A stretch of 64,000 nucleotides of DNA from Cordilura impudica (lineage: Eukaryota; Arthropoda; Insecta; Diptera; Scathophagidae), in NCBI GenBank assembly GCA_963682025.1, contig OY821521.1:198287526-198351525 (forward strand), written 5' to 3'. Made by a program: the position numbers and the translations under genes. Below the pieces are notes generated by a model, which saw nothing but the letters and a program-made list of their open reading frames with translations, made no database searches and was not told the origin of the DNA. Below are positions 11,201 to 21,778 of this stretch, in pieces (within the stretch, counting starts at the first letter, position 1; each line of letters begins with the position of its first letter).

Positions 11201-14200
11201 TTCAACACAGTGCGTCTGATATATAATTTAAATCATTCTCATTAACAGGGTGTAACGAATCTATAATATTAATACGCTAGGCGATTTCTTGTGACCGATG
11301 TTTTATTCTACCATTTTATCCCGATTATGACCAAACGTATATTATTTGAAAGGTATTTCTTTTTAGCCGTTTTGCAGATGTACAGACTTTTAATTTTTTT
11401 CCCTTTATTTTGAGTAAATTGCATTTAAGGTTGCTACTAACACATACATAAAATTATACATATGCTATGTGTGTTTTATTAAATTTGTTAATGTGTTTGT
11501 TAATGAGTTTGTTATCTTCATTCACAATAAAAATAAAACATAAAAGTATTGGTTTGTGAATTGGCTAAGATGAAAAATAAAGCTGCCTAAAAATTGCACT
11601 CGAATATCGAGCGCTGGAATCTGCTAGTTATTACAAATAGTTTATTTCATTTAATTTAATATATTTTTAAGACAGATTAAACATAAATTTTATCATTCTC
11701 AGCTTCTCCTCCAGATGAACTATAACTATGCTAATTTTCACACTCCTCCGTGCCCGCATATTTCTTAAAAAGGGAACTAAAAATTTACCTTCACGTATTA
11801 ATATATAGATTATAAATGAAATCAAAAATATTATAAAATTAATAATTTTATTAAGAAAACATATTTAAAAATAATTAAATCAAAAAGTAAAAGTTTCAGA
11901 TTTTTCACATACACTTGTGGACATACTCGTGTAATATATTTTTCTGAGTGAAAAAATAATGGTACGTTATTTGTGGATTCATTGGAATTTTTCCAAATAT
12001 GCAGTACCGTTATGATTCTTTGAAAATATAAAAAAAAAAATTTATAATTATAATGTTTGGGCTTGTAATCAACAATCAAGTGGACAAATAATTAAGTCAT
12101 TTTGATTATCGAAAGTAAATATTTGTATTAAGAAAACTTTATGGTAACCAAAAGGATTTTATTGGTCTTTTAAAACGTTTTAGAACCTATTGCTGTAGTA
12201 CAATTTGATCATTTGGAATTGCCCCCAAAATGTTGGTTCAATTGCTGATTAACGCTATTAATCATTATCAAAAATATAAGACTTCCAAAGACATAAACAA
12301 CGCAAAACGACACAAACAGATATAGGCTTATGGCCAGGATGAGTAAAATTGACCCATTCCACATCAACTCAGTTTGGATCGTGTATGGAGTCGGAAAATG
12401 CCATTAAAATAACGACAAGGAGCGTAAGTAGGCGTCTGACTGAAAATAATCTTCATGACCGCATGAGAGAAAAACTCAAATGTGTCAAAGAAAAATATTC
12501 AGCAGTGTTTGAGGTTTGCAAAAACCCACCTCCATAAGGATCCAATTTTTGGAAATTAATGGTGTGGAGTGATGAATCAAAGTTCAACGTTTTCGAAATG
12601 ACGGCAGACCATATGTGCAACGACCAGTCACAAAATGTTTGGACCCAAAGTATACTAAAAAACCGTAAACAACGGAGGGTCGTCAGTAATAGTGTGGGGA
12701 TGTTTTTCCTCGCCCGGGTATGATTTAAAATCGGTGGGAATATGACTGGGCAAATGTATAAAGATATCCTGCAGAATAATCTAGACAATGTTTATGCTGA
12801 TGATTTACCACTAGCATGGATATTTCAGCAGGATACCGACCCGTCGTTATGACTTGGTTTGATGAAAACAAAGTAAAGGTTCTTGAGTGGTCAGCTCATA
12901 ATTCCCAGTTTAACCCCATTGAAAATCTATGTAGGATCGTAAAACGGGCAGTTGCGGCCAGAAAACCTACAAATAAAAATACACACTGGTATGTTCTTCA
13001 GGCAGAATCGAATAATGTTACTTCTTAACAGTGTTACGATTTAGCTAAAACAATGCCAAGCAGATGTGCATCCAAAAAGGGTAACCAACAAAATACTAAA
13101 CACACAAAATATAAGACTTAAATTTACTTTGTACGAAAAAAAGTATTTACAATGAATAATTTTTTAAGTTTTTGTAATTAATTAACTACTAAATAAATAG
13201 AATTTTTTATTAAAACTGTTTTATTTTCAAAAAAAATTAAGTATTACTGTATTAATGACTTAATTGTAGTTAAGGCAGGTTTTCGAATACATAAAAAAAC
13301 TATCTTTAAAAAATTTGTTTCAAATAACCGGTTATTCGGTTTTTTACAAAACATTTTAAACTTCTTTAACTATACCGAAAGTGTGATTAAAAAGTTTTTA
13401 ATTATCAAATATGAGGTTTTTAAGTTATCTTTTTAAATCATATAAATGGCACTAAGAATATAAAATAAAGTAGGTTTTTGAAAAATGTCAAGTTGTAAAA
13501 GACAACTGGTACATTTTTAGGCCAAAACCGGCATTCAGTTCTTTTTAAACAATCGATTGGGGAAGACAACTTGTACTATTATTGAAAAATGCAACAAAAA
13601 TTATTTAGTGCTGCCTGTCATAAAACACTTCTGCCTGAAAAGCAAAATATCTAAAGTAATCAAAGATGCACCACCGTTTACGGCCATATACATTTGGGTA
13701 AATGAACTTAAATGTGGTCATACATCCACAAATGTACTTTGTTTTGGACTGAACGGCCAGATGAGCCAGCTACTTCGGAAATCATCGATAAAATCCACGT
13801 TATAGATTTAAGTTTCCGACGGCTTAAAGTGCGTGACATATTTAAAAATCCGGTTTCCGAATTCCTAAAAAAATATTTTTTAAAACCAGGTTACAAATTA
13901 CCGATTTTTCGATTTTTTATATTTTTAAAACTGAATGAGCTGGAAATAAATCATGCTCAAAAACTGCTGGAGGCTAATAGCCGCATTCGATATCGAGTAA
14001 AATCATTCGAAATTCCGTATTTTCGATTAGTTAAAGAAGACGTATAAACGTGAGACCTGCTTTCACTTTTATTGTTAATTAGAGGTCATAATTCGTTAAC
14101 TGTAACAGAGTTAAATTATTTTTAGTATTTTATTTTGGAAAATAAAAAAAATAATTCCGATCAAAAAATTTCGATCACGAGCCAAACCTTAGCATATTTG

Positions 14201-17200
14201 TTCAAACACTGATCTATATTCAGCAAGATAGATCATACAGGTGTTTCGGGTCGAGTCACCAATACTCATCAGTAACCAAAAGCCGTAAATAGTTTGTTAA
14301 AAAGTTAATTTCATAAACCTTTGCTGACTTTTTACTAAATTAATACGTTTATTAAAGAAACCTATTTAAAAATATTTAAATTAAAAAGTACAATCTTCAG
14401 ATTTTCCACATAGTTAAGGCAGGTTTTCGAATACCTAAAAAAAAATATCTTTCAAAAACCGGTTTCAAATAATCGGTTCACCGGTTATTCTGTTTTTTTT
14501 TTTAATTTTAAAACTTTTTAAACTCTTTTAAAAGTGTGATTAAGAAGTTTTCGAATATTTTAAAACACGAGGTTGAGTCAATAAAACTATAAAATCATAA
14601 AAGTGGAAATAATGAATTTAAAACAGAGTAGGTTGCCAAAAATGTCAATTTGTAAAGATACGACTGGAAACATCTTTAGGCCAAACCGTCAATCAGTTAT
14701 TTTTTAACAATCGATTGGTTAGGACGACTTTTGCAATTTTTAAAAATTCTGTTTCTGTTTTTTTTTTTAGAAAATTTTCAAAACTTTTGAAAGAATGAAA
14801 TAATTTCAAGTGTCATTAAAAAGTTTTCAAATATTTTAAAATATGTGGTTGGGCCAAAATCATATACATAGGGTGACAATACATTGGAAACTTTTATAAA
14901 ATTCTTAATTTGCCGATTTTGTTCTTTAATAAATTCGAGTTAAGTCCTAAAATTAAACATTTTTTTTAATAATAAAATATAAGAAAACGAAGAAATATAT
15001 TTTTTTAGTGATTGCAAAACAATGGAAACTTTTAAACTGTTGTACCATGGGTAATTAAAACAAAAATAGAAGATCGTATGTAAGAAAATGTATACAATCT
15101 TAACCATTATTTAAATATTTACAGTTTCTGACGTTTTCTTTCAACTGTTTTTTTTTTTAATGTTTTAATCTTACAATTAATTATTATAAAATAATGGCAA
15201 GAATAAAGTTTTGTGAAGAGATAAAATCCGAAAATTATATGATTATATAAGACTAGCAGCCTAAGCAAAATAAAATCTGTGAGAAATATTCGATTCAACA
15301 TTTAGGCGCAGGCCCCGTAAAACGAGTCGAAGGTAGGATAACTTAAACGAAGAGAGTTTAACAAATATTCAAAAATTCTACCTAAAGAGGTCATTAACAA
15401 TCTGAAACTAAAAATATGTGGTCGAACTGTTTTGTGGTCTAGTGTAGAAGAGTTATAGGTATTTTAGATGAAAAATCAATTCGATATTGACAATATTGTC
15501 GCAAATCCTCTTCTAAGGATTGTTAAGTATTTCAATTTATTATACATAGTTATACGCTGAATTATATAATTTATTTTTTGTAAATTGTATCATATAAATT
15601 TATATATGTACATGCATACATGCTGTACTTTATTATTAGAACAATGTATAAAATGTTTGAATATAGTACTAAGTTTATGGCGTTAAAGACTTTTGTATAA
15701 CAAATAAATAAATTACAAATTACAATCTTTAAAAGTCGTTTAAAAAGGTACTCGAAAACCGCAATAAATCGACTTAATAAAATCTAAAAAATATATATTT
15801 GCATATAATTGTATTAATTTAAGCTTTTTATATAACAATTAAAAATTTAAATCATTGATATCATGATAATTAATTATTTATTGAATGTATTTTTAAAAAG
15901 TATGCTGTGTAATATTTTTCTTGGCCAAATGTGGCTTATTATATTACAATAAATGAAATTGAAATTTAAATAACATTCAAAAACCGGTAAAACTTAAATT
16001 CTAAATTGTCGCTCCAGTCCGTTTTGAAGATTTGAATATTTATATTTTGAAATTCAAAATTGTTGGGTTGAATTAAAAAACTTACCAATTCTCCATTTTT
16101 CATTTGTTGTTATCATTTGTATTATATCAATAATAAGATGATAATCAATACAGTCCTTATTAGAGTCCATACATGTAGTAGTCTGTTCATAATAAGCCAT
16201 CTTTAAGAGTTCAACACAATCCCTATGGCCCATGGAAAGGGCAGCTTTCAAAGCATTCATATTATAATTATCGCATATTAAAGGGTCAGCCTCGAGTTGT
16301 AATAATGTTTTGACATGACTAACCTTGCCCAGAAGTGAAGCTATAATGATGGCTGTTCTACCCGTTACGGAATGACGATGATTAATCTCAGCACATTCAC
16401 CGTGAATCATATAAAGAAATGTATCAATGCACTGATCGGAAGAATATCTCTCATAGGCTTCCAGACAACTGTCTAATTGTTTCAAATTAACACGATTAAT
16501 ATTTGTAATTGGCAGCTCATGAAATGCCTTGGTAGTTATGTTTGAAATGCGTGATTCTGGTAGTATTCTACGTATATCATCGATATACAATACTTCGGGC
16601 TTTTTTATTGATAATTGACCATTGAAACACTGCAGGGATAACTCCTCACCCTCTCCAAAGTAATTAAAGAATTGATTATTGTTTAGCGAATTCGATAGAA
16701 AAACAACCTTTAAGTGGGGATGATATTTGAGCGCCTCCTTAAGCTCTCGCAGCAATAGATCTGCAAAAGCTTCATGAAGATGAACATCTACGACAACTAC
16801 ATGGGATATATGACGAAAACTGTTCATTATTGATTGACCCATAAGAACTCGAAGCAAAAAACTGGAAGTGGTATAAACTAGATTTGATGAATCGCTAATA
16901 CGACTTTGCAACTGAACTTGGTACGCTACAGTTTCTCCAACCTTTTCCTGGAAATGTTCGGCCAGACGTTCACTGTTATATATAGCAACCAGTTGTTCTC
17001 TTTCAACACAAATTATTTTGCAATGCAAGTTGTCCTCAGCACATTTGTCTATTATGTACATGGGTATGGCGGCGGACTTATCACAAGTTGGTCCTCCATT
17101 AACAACTAAGACACGATTTCTGGCCAAACTATTCAAAATTTCTTCTTTGTACGGTTGTAGAGGACAATCTTTCTGATAACTCATCTGGCCCTGAGGATTA

Positions 17201-17610
17201 AGTCGCGCTAAAGACTGATTTAATGGCCCTAAAGAAAATCTGTGCGGCGGTACATTGGGTATAGTATTAGCAGGGCTCATAAATTCTGCAGACATTTGTA
17301 TCTCCTCTTGACTACCACTAAAGTCTAAACCGCAATGTAATACATACATATCTTTTATTGTGTCTGGACACAATTTCAAGCTCGCTCCATCATCGATAAC
17401 ATGATAGCAACTTTTTTTAAATACAATCACTGATTCTTGTCCATTAAAAACGTACGTGTGCATACGAAGACACAAATCTTGTAGAGACTTAATAAAATAT
17501 GTTCGATCGTAGGTGAATAAAAAGCCAAATAATCTCATACAGCATCTAGATTCAGAACAAAATTTGAACAATTGCTCTGATATATATTGTTGTAACACTT
17601 CATTTGACAT
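5158..17610 (-). CDS. bgcn: Bgcn (benign gonial cell neoplasm), YTHDC2-type DExH RNA helicase-like protein
   Basis: Five exons: 16086-17610, 7109-7465, 6082-7044, 5357-6026, 5158-5290, giving 1215 residues. Domain order: R3H-like start (about 1-68), RecA1 with GGPTCDKS at 172-179 in place of motif I, VDVH at 274-277 (read as VVVDVHLH) in place of DEAH, two ankyrin repeats inserted at about 411-472, RecA2 from 509 with an ATDIAET stretch, then winged-helix, helicase-associated and OB-fold regions. Motif VI (QRxGRxGR) is replaced by ENRSLLLN, so the arginine fingers are gone. The order matches YTHDC2 but there is no YTH domain. In Drosophila, Bgcn acts with Bam to repress translation and let germline stem cell daughters differentiate; it is described as helicase-like with degenerate ATPase motifs, which agrees with this copy. 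The start was chosen because the exon opens at ATG 17610 with the R3H region directly after. Confidence 0.95.
5357..6026 (-). CDS. bgcn: bgcn exon 4: OB-fold region
   Basis: 222 whole codons. The acceptor is TTAG after a 55-bp intron. The IDDWISF stretch followed by a YEEAQLLLKTRQYF helix corresponds to the conserved YTHDC2 segment after the OB fold (DWLSF, then an LRQ helix). Where YTHDC2 continues into YTH sequence there is none here. Confidence 0.93.
6082..7044 (-). CDS. bgcn: bgcn exon 3: end of RecA2, winged-helix and HA2 regions
   Basis: 320 whole codons, phase 1 in and out. It contains GVCFRL (the residues that follow motif VI in DEAH proteins) and the LDRVCLSVKLL segment leading into the helicase-associated domain with its helix-rich AIMLQCLDPVLTI core. 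Confidence 0.95.
7109..7465 (-). CDS. bgcn: bgcn exon 2: RecA2 (helicase C) domain
   Basis: The acceptor is TTTTGTAG and the donor GTAAGT. It encodes IIVFLPSY, then ATDIAET and YVID (motif V region), then SKQSLENR where helicases have SKxxxxQRxGR. Phase 1 at both ends. Its distance of 8.6 kb from exon 1 is due to transposon load. Confidence 0.95.
7645..9475 (+). mobile_element. Decayed Jockey-type non-LTR retrotransposon in bgcn intron 1
   Basis: Consecutive fragments in different frames read as a reverse transcriptase. They are PYRPISLL (about 8300), a KILEKII block, LPRQQYGF (about 8395), AGCPQG (about 8617), and FADDT (about 8711), which is the catalytic YADD-type motif. A 3' end region follows, then A-rich tail sequence around 9420-9475. 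Frameshifts and stops break it throughout, and the endonuclease region upstream is missing, so it is 5' truncated and dead. It lies antisense to bgcn. Clade assignment to Jockey is by motif resemblance only. Confidence 0.8.
9503..9545 (-). mobile_element. Inverted fragment of the Helitron-type 3' terminus
   Basis: AGCACTCGAAATTCGAGTGC with flanking bases is the reverse complement of the hairpin end found at 11596-11627, 25613-25643 and 41459-41491. The terminal CTGCTAG part is missing here. Confidence 0.65.
9586..11140. repeat. Large foldback: inverted arms 9586-9962 and 10800-11140 around a spacer of about 0.84 kb
   Basis: The left arm reads TTCCGATCGGGATGAAATTT, then CACCAAGGTTAGTCCTAT, then TTTTGGCCAAACAGGTGTTT, then AGATAGCTATTTCTTCAATA. 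The right arm holds the reverse complements of the same blocks in reverse order. Arms of roughly 340-375 bp are highly similar, with one extra block of about 23 bp near the outer end of the left arm. No open frame spans an arm. The spacer includes what looks like the 3' tail of another LINE (near 10480-10530). The transcript of this region could form a long hairpin. Confidence 0.9.
10440..10535 (+). mobile_element. Probable LINE 3' end inside the foldback spacer
   Basis: The stretch with TATGGCCCAAAGGGCTCGGT followed by TTAATAAATTAAATTAAATAAA resembles 3' ends of Jockey-like elements that finish in AAT-rich tails. No coding sequence accompanies it. Weak. Confidence 0.35.
11260..11627 (+). mobile_element. 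Helitron-type non-autonomous element, copy 1
   Basis: Begins TCTATAATATTAATACGCTA and ends with a short palindrome (CTCGAATATCGAG) followed 11 bp later by CTGCTAG. It is preceded by A and followed by T. These are the standard Helitron features: 5' TC, a hairpin near the 3' end, 3' CTRR, and insertion between A and T with no target duplication. It is 368 bp, non-coding, and closely matches the element at 41115-41491. Confidence 0.85.
11912..13266 (+). mobile_element. Decayed Tc1 element with TA target duplication in bgcn intron 1
   Basis: TA at 11910-11911 and 13267-13268 flank 1355 bp. Imperfect terminal repeats start CACTTGTGG (left) and, inverted, CAATTAAGT (right). Internal frames give Tc1 transposase motifs: WSDESKFN near 12565, a QQDTDP stretch near 12828 (the FQQDNDPKH motif), and VLEWSAHNSQFNPIENL near 12880. 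Frameshifts and stops make it inactive. A paralogous stretch at 14341-14735 carries the same flanks with a single TA (14411-14412) and no element, which confirms the borders. Confidence 0.88.
13269..13580. repeat. Dispersed repeat, right flank of the Tc1 insertion (copy A)
   Basis: GTTAAGGCAGGTTTTCGAAT and the following 300 bp recur with moderate divergence at 14413-14735. The left flank of the same repeat is at 11835-11911. No coding content recognised. Confidence 0.8.
13960..14065 (+). mobile_element. Small Tc1-family fragment
   Basis: The bases around CCGCATTCGATATCG match 46905-46995 inside the Tc1 element at 46209-47709. In translation it reads RIRYRVKSF followed by YFRLVKED, the link between the second helix-turn-helix and the catalytic domain. 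Confidence 0.6.
14340..14735. repeat. Dispersed repeat copy B, retaining the empty Tc1 target site
   Basis: Matches 11835-11911 joined directly to 13269-13580. The join falls at TA 14411-14412. A further partial copy of the right side is visible at about 14770-14880. Confidence 0.8.
14881..16085. other. Rest of bgcn intron 1, no feature recognised
   Basis: AT-rich DNA with many short A/T runs and no exon-like frame, transposase motif or clear repeat that I could define. Confidence 0.6.
16086..17610 (-). CDS. bgcn: bgcn exon 1: R3H, RecA1, ankyrin repeats
   Basis: 508 codons plus one base. The donor GTAAGT follows the codons for TGG AGA ATT and a final G. The first base of the next exon pair (GT) completes Gly 509, and the joined reading (RIG then NIIVFLP) is the normal start of a DEAH helicase C domain. 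Confidence 0.95.
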
Positions 17611-18241
17611 TTTGGAACAATTATTAAAGAAAAAACAAAATCAAAAGCCAAACTATAAAAATAAATTCACAATCTATAATTGAATACACAATATATAATT
17701 ACACAAGTATTACTTGTGTAAATAGCGTCGCTAGTAGCAAGCTTGCCGCTTATAATATAATGTATTTCTAGCGGCCGAAGTAAAAACACGGTTTTCAATT
17801 TATGCGAGAAATTCTAATGTGTTTGCCGTTACTTTCAGGATTAAACAGATAAATAAAAAAAACTGAGAGAGATGCCACATATTTCAAAATATTTCGAAGA
17901 AAATGTGCTGCCAGATGGAGGATCAACAAACGTTTCCCTGCACGTTTTCTCCAACAACGTTAACTTAAAATTTCGATTATAGAATACACATAAAGATCTA
18001 TGATTGTATTTTTTAAAACAAACCTTTCTATTTAAAAAATTTTAATTGTGTTTGTTAAAGAATACCAAATGAGGTCTTTAAATAAAATAAAAAAAACATA
18101 AATTTTTCTTTTTAATTCCGTATATTTGAGCTATTACAGATGTGGTTTGTTATAAAGATCGGTTCCATAGAAGCTTGATATGCAAATACTCATTTTGATA
18201 GGATTAGATAAACTTATAGTAAAAAAAAGAAGTCATTTAAT
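17611..18241 (-). other. Short intergenic region between sotv stop and bgcn start
   Basis: Only 631 bp separate the sotv stop from the bgcn ATG, so it must hold the sotv 3' end and the bgcn promoter and leader. AT-rich. No TATA box or initiator could be chosen with confidence. Confidence 0.5.
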
Positions 18242-18743
18242 TTATAAAGTACCCATATCGCTAAATCTTTTCAATTTTTCTGGGAAATTATCTTTGAATA
18301 AGACGGGATCAGCTCTAAATTCTACCGAACGTAAAGGCATTCGTCCATAGATATGAGCGAATTCATCTATACACCTCGATCTTTCGCGCATGTGATTTAA
18401 GTCGGCGGAAAGCATTTCATTATTGGCACATTCGGGGCATTTAAACTTTTTACGGGGAGTTACTTTTATCGGTGGTTTGTTAGTGACGTTCGACACGAGA
18501 AAGTTCATAGCTATATCTTCACAATTCATACGGCTGTCTACAATTTCTTTGATAACATCCGGCATACGATAAGTAAACATATGACTCCAATATTTGTGAT
18601 GAAATGCAGCACCTGTTAGGACCATAGAAATTTGATTTGTCCACTCCGATTCATAGCGCCAGTGTGCAGTCAAATTCTCCCAAACATGTAAACGGCTAGG
18701 AAAGCCGACTATCCTATCGGGAAATTCTCGCCACACTTCGTAG
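18242..18743 (-). CDS. sotv: sotv exon 3: rest of GT64 and stop
   Basis: Acceptor TTTATAG. Begins [10 protein letters not shown] after the split Gly and ends SDMGTL then TAA at 18242-18244. Contains the MVLTGAAF and RADPVL segments typical of EXT2. Confidence 0.96.
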
Positions 18744-20503
18744 CTATAAAAAATTTTGTTTAGTAAAATTTATACAAATTTTGTTTTTCTTTTTACTAAG
18801 ATAACTTACCCAAATTCTACTTCATCCTCAGTTAACATGTTTATATCATCATCGATAGTCAGTATAGCTTCAGTTTCAATGTCCTTATAGGGAAAAAAAC
18901 GATTTGATAGTCTATTATTACGTGTTTGTATAATCTTAATAGGTCTGGATATGGCTGGGAAACTCGATACTAAAAGAATTGAACGGTTATTTATTAAAAT
19001 AAGACATTTTTATTTACTCACTGTTTACTTACGTAATGGAGGCGACTTTTGTTGGTTATTCCATACTACCAAAATGCCGTGTAATGATGGCACCAATGAT
19101 AGTTTCTCTATCAATATAAATAGGCTTTCAACACGATCATATGTTAATATCACCGCTGTAAATCCATCTGATCGATTAACAACTCGAGATAAGAATAAAG
19201 GATTTAATGCTACTCCATTAGAACTGTCTATAAAGTTCCAATGCTTTTTATTGCGTTCATTATGTGGAAATAAGCGCGCTTGCAAGTAATCCAAAGTTGT
19301 CATTGTCAAAGTTCTTATGCTATTGAAGTAATTTTCGTAAAGCAGTCTTCCTTGTCGCTTCATTTCCTTGACTCGCTCGTATGAAACTTCTTTGATTCTA
19401 TCAATAACGAGATGCAAATCTGGTTCTCTTATACGTATGGAGGCTAAAGACCAGTCAATAACATCTTCGAAGGGCAGAATATAGCTATCTACCGCTATAA
19501 TAGGTATACAGTTAAATGCTAACATTTCCAATAAGTCTGGTTGTCCGAATCTCACACTAGGTCCTAACAAGCAATAAGTGCCTTTAAGTAATACACTGGG
19601 GTATTGCAAACTTTTCTCCACATCTGCTTCCACTAAACATCGTTCCGTTCGAGATAGCGAACTGGCAGTACATTGTTTAAGCAGCAATATATCTTTGGGA
19701 TATTCCTCAGCCAGACCTCGCAATATCCACAGAAGCTTTGGCAAAATGTTCATTTGAGCAACCACCAACAGATATACGACTGGACCTGTAGAAGTAGTGG
19801 TAGTTGGATTATTTCGTAATAAGGGACTCCATACCGGTATGGAAACATCAAAACCACGTCTGTATGACCATGAATCAAAACCTGCTCCAACAATCATAGC
19901 ATGATCAGTATTGACATCAATGACAGTATTGAATGTGGGATAAACACCGGATAACATATTGAACAAAATATGGTTTTGGCCATCATTCCAGTATTCCAAA
20001 GAGGCCAAAGCGCGATTGACCAAGTCAATATTTATACTGTTTTGATTCATCAAATCAATGCTGGGCACAAACAAACAAGCCTCATTCGGATTTGACGTAT
20101 AGTAAGAGCTTTTAACAATGGTCTGCAAAATTTGATAGAACTCTTGTGTCAATGGCGCCGCCTCCGTTCCAGAGCTTGCATTAATGTACTCTTGCAAGGG
20201 ATATATATATACACTAACACGATCATGTCCACAGCGGTAAGGATCCATACAAGTCCATATTGAACAGTTGGTGCGACGTGGTCGCGATCTATCTGCACCT
20301 GGCTCAGCCGACAGTCGCACTTCTACTATGTCATTTAAATTCAACGAAATGCGATTAAAGTTTCTTGCATCATTTTTCAAACGATTGTTTTTATAGAACG
20401 AATTATACAATGATAGACCACTTAATACAATGGCTGATACCATAAGTATAAGGTATATATTTTGTTGGCACTCATTGCGAATGAGAGCAAATTTATTAAA
20501 CAT
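18242..20503 (-). CDS. sotv: EXT2 heparan sulfate glucuronyl/N-acetylglucosaminyl transferase (sister of tout-velu)
   Basis: Three exons, 19033-20503, 18810-18969 and 18242-18743, join to 710 residues, close to the usual EXT2 length. It is a type II Golgi membrane protein: a short cytosolic N-terminus, a membrane anchor at about 16-34 ([18 protein letters not shown]), a stem, the exostosin GT47 domain (about 70-380, opening with a Cys-rich CMDPYRCG block and YIYPL), then the GT64 domain. The GT64 DDD metal and UDP-sugar motif is at 530-532 ([11 protein letters not shown]). The C-terminus has [16 protein letters not shown] and [12 protein letters not shown], which is diagnostic of EXT2 rather than EXT1. 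With Ttv (EXT1) it polymerises heparan sulfate, needed for Hh, Wg and Dpp spread. All key residues present; it looks functional. Confidence 0.97.
18810..18969 (-). CDS. sotv: sotv exon 2: GT64 start with DDD motif
   Basis: 160 bp, acceptor TTTTAG, donor GTAAGT. Reads [16 protein letters not shown] and then the DDD residues, as in EXT2 proteins. Phase 1 in, phase 2 out. Confidence 0.95.
19033..20503 (-). CDS. sotv: sotv exon 1: membrane anchor and GT47 exostosin domain
   Basis: 490 codons plus one base; donor GTAAGT after TTA C. The start ATG at 20503 is followed by [11 protein letters not shown] and the membrane anchor. Confidence 0.96.
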
Positions 20504-20593
20504 TTTTTAACTTGAGATTTACATATTATTCCAAATTGTTTTATTTTTGTTGGTGAAATGCTTTGCCAACCTAGATTTTTAGTAAATAATAAC

Positions 20594-21770
20594 CAGTGTT
20601 GCCATTTTAGCATTTTAGTTGCTAGATTTAGCAACTTTTTTTGTCGCTTAGCATACAAAATTTATGAAAAGATGCTAGATGCTAACTTAGCATCTTTTGT
20701 TAATAAAAAGTTGCTTTTAGCATCTTTTTTTTGATTTTTTTTCATTATTTTTGAATATATACTTTTAATTTTAATGGTATTGATATGTTTAAATTTCTCA
20801 AAGTGTAATACGAGAAATTTGTGTACTACTCTTTTTACCACTCTGTTCGTTTCTTTCAAAAAATATAACAAACCATTTTGGAATAGAAGAATGTAAACAA
20901 CAACAGTTTTTAATGAATTAAAAAGTCGATTGCCAAAAAATATGCCAAAATTTTCAATACAAAGCACATTAAACCGGGTCAAAAACCCGATAACCAATAT
21001 ATTAGAAGAGTTTAAATTAAGATCATCTGAAACAGAAAAAAGTTCAAATCCAATTGAGTTATATCACAGAAAAATATTGGGATACAGCACTGAATACAAC
21101 CTGTTTATGGATTGAAGTTAATAAAAACTCTATCGGCGAAAGTCCATTTAAAGAGTTATCCACATTTGTATTGTTTTTATTGGTTTTGTCTTTCTCAAAA
21201 GCCAGATTTGAATGTTCGTTTAATTTAATGACTTTAGTAAAAACCAAACTATGCAGCAGAATAAAATCCGAGTTGTTATGTTCTGTAATATGCATAAAAG
21301 AAGGTTTGAAATTGAAAATGGGTGCTGTTACACTTACAATATACCGAGCGATGTCGTTGAAAGTCGATTGTCAGAAAAATATCTGAGCCAAGAAGAACTT
21401 GAAGATGAAGACATCACAGAAATATTAGTTTCCACAAAACAATTATTGTAAGATACTCGTATCTTTTGATAATGTAAATACGGTTATATTTGAAATTAAA
21501 AAAAAAATCTTTTTTAAATTTAAAATATTTAAATTAAAAAACTCAAAATAATTTTATATAAAATTTTAAAAATATAAATCGAAACTTATGTTTTATATTA
21601 ATTTTTCCATTTAAAAACCAAAGAAATAATTAATAAGTACTTAATTTTTCAATCAAAAGGTAATGTAATTTTAAAAAAATTTTGCATCTGTTTTTTTTGA
21701 CTCCAGTACGTTTTAGCATCTTTTTTTTTGCAATTTAGCATCTTTTCAATTTCAAATTATGGCAACACTG
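20594..21770 (+). mobile_element. hAT-superfamily element, internally deleted, with 8-bp target duplication
   Basis: Ends are CAGTGTTGCCAT at the left and its inverted match (ATGGCAACACTG) at the right, the usual hAT terminal motif. Flanks ATAATAAC (20586-20593) and ATGATAAC (21771-21778) are an 8-bp target duplication with one mismatch. Near both ends many copies of AGCATCTTTT or its complement form subterminal repeats. Inside, 21080-21320 encodes the hAT C-terminal dimerisation region in one frame (FKELSTF, then ARFECSFNLM, then KTKLCSRI). The catalytic N-terminal part is missing or unreadable, so it is not autonomous. Confidence 0.88.
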
Positions 21771-21778
21771 ATGATAAC

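Noticed and set aside
11033..11245. Small protein gene in the bgcn intron
   Set aside because: It lies in the right arm of the foldback; the left arm does not keep the frame.
12816..13028. Independent small gene
   Set aside because: Reads as a Tc1 C-terminal piece (VLEWSAHN, NPIENL) inside a defined Tc1 element.
13557..14047. Two overlapping open frames of 82 and 111 codons
   Set aside because: They span the repeat copy and a Tc1 fragment (RIRYRVKSF); no independent family recognised.
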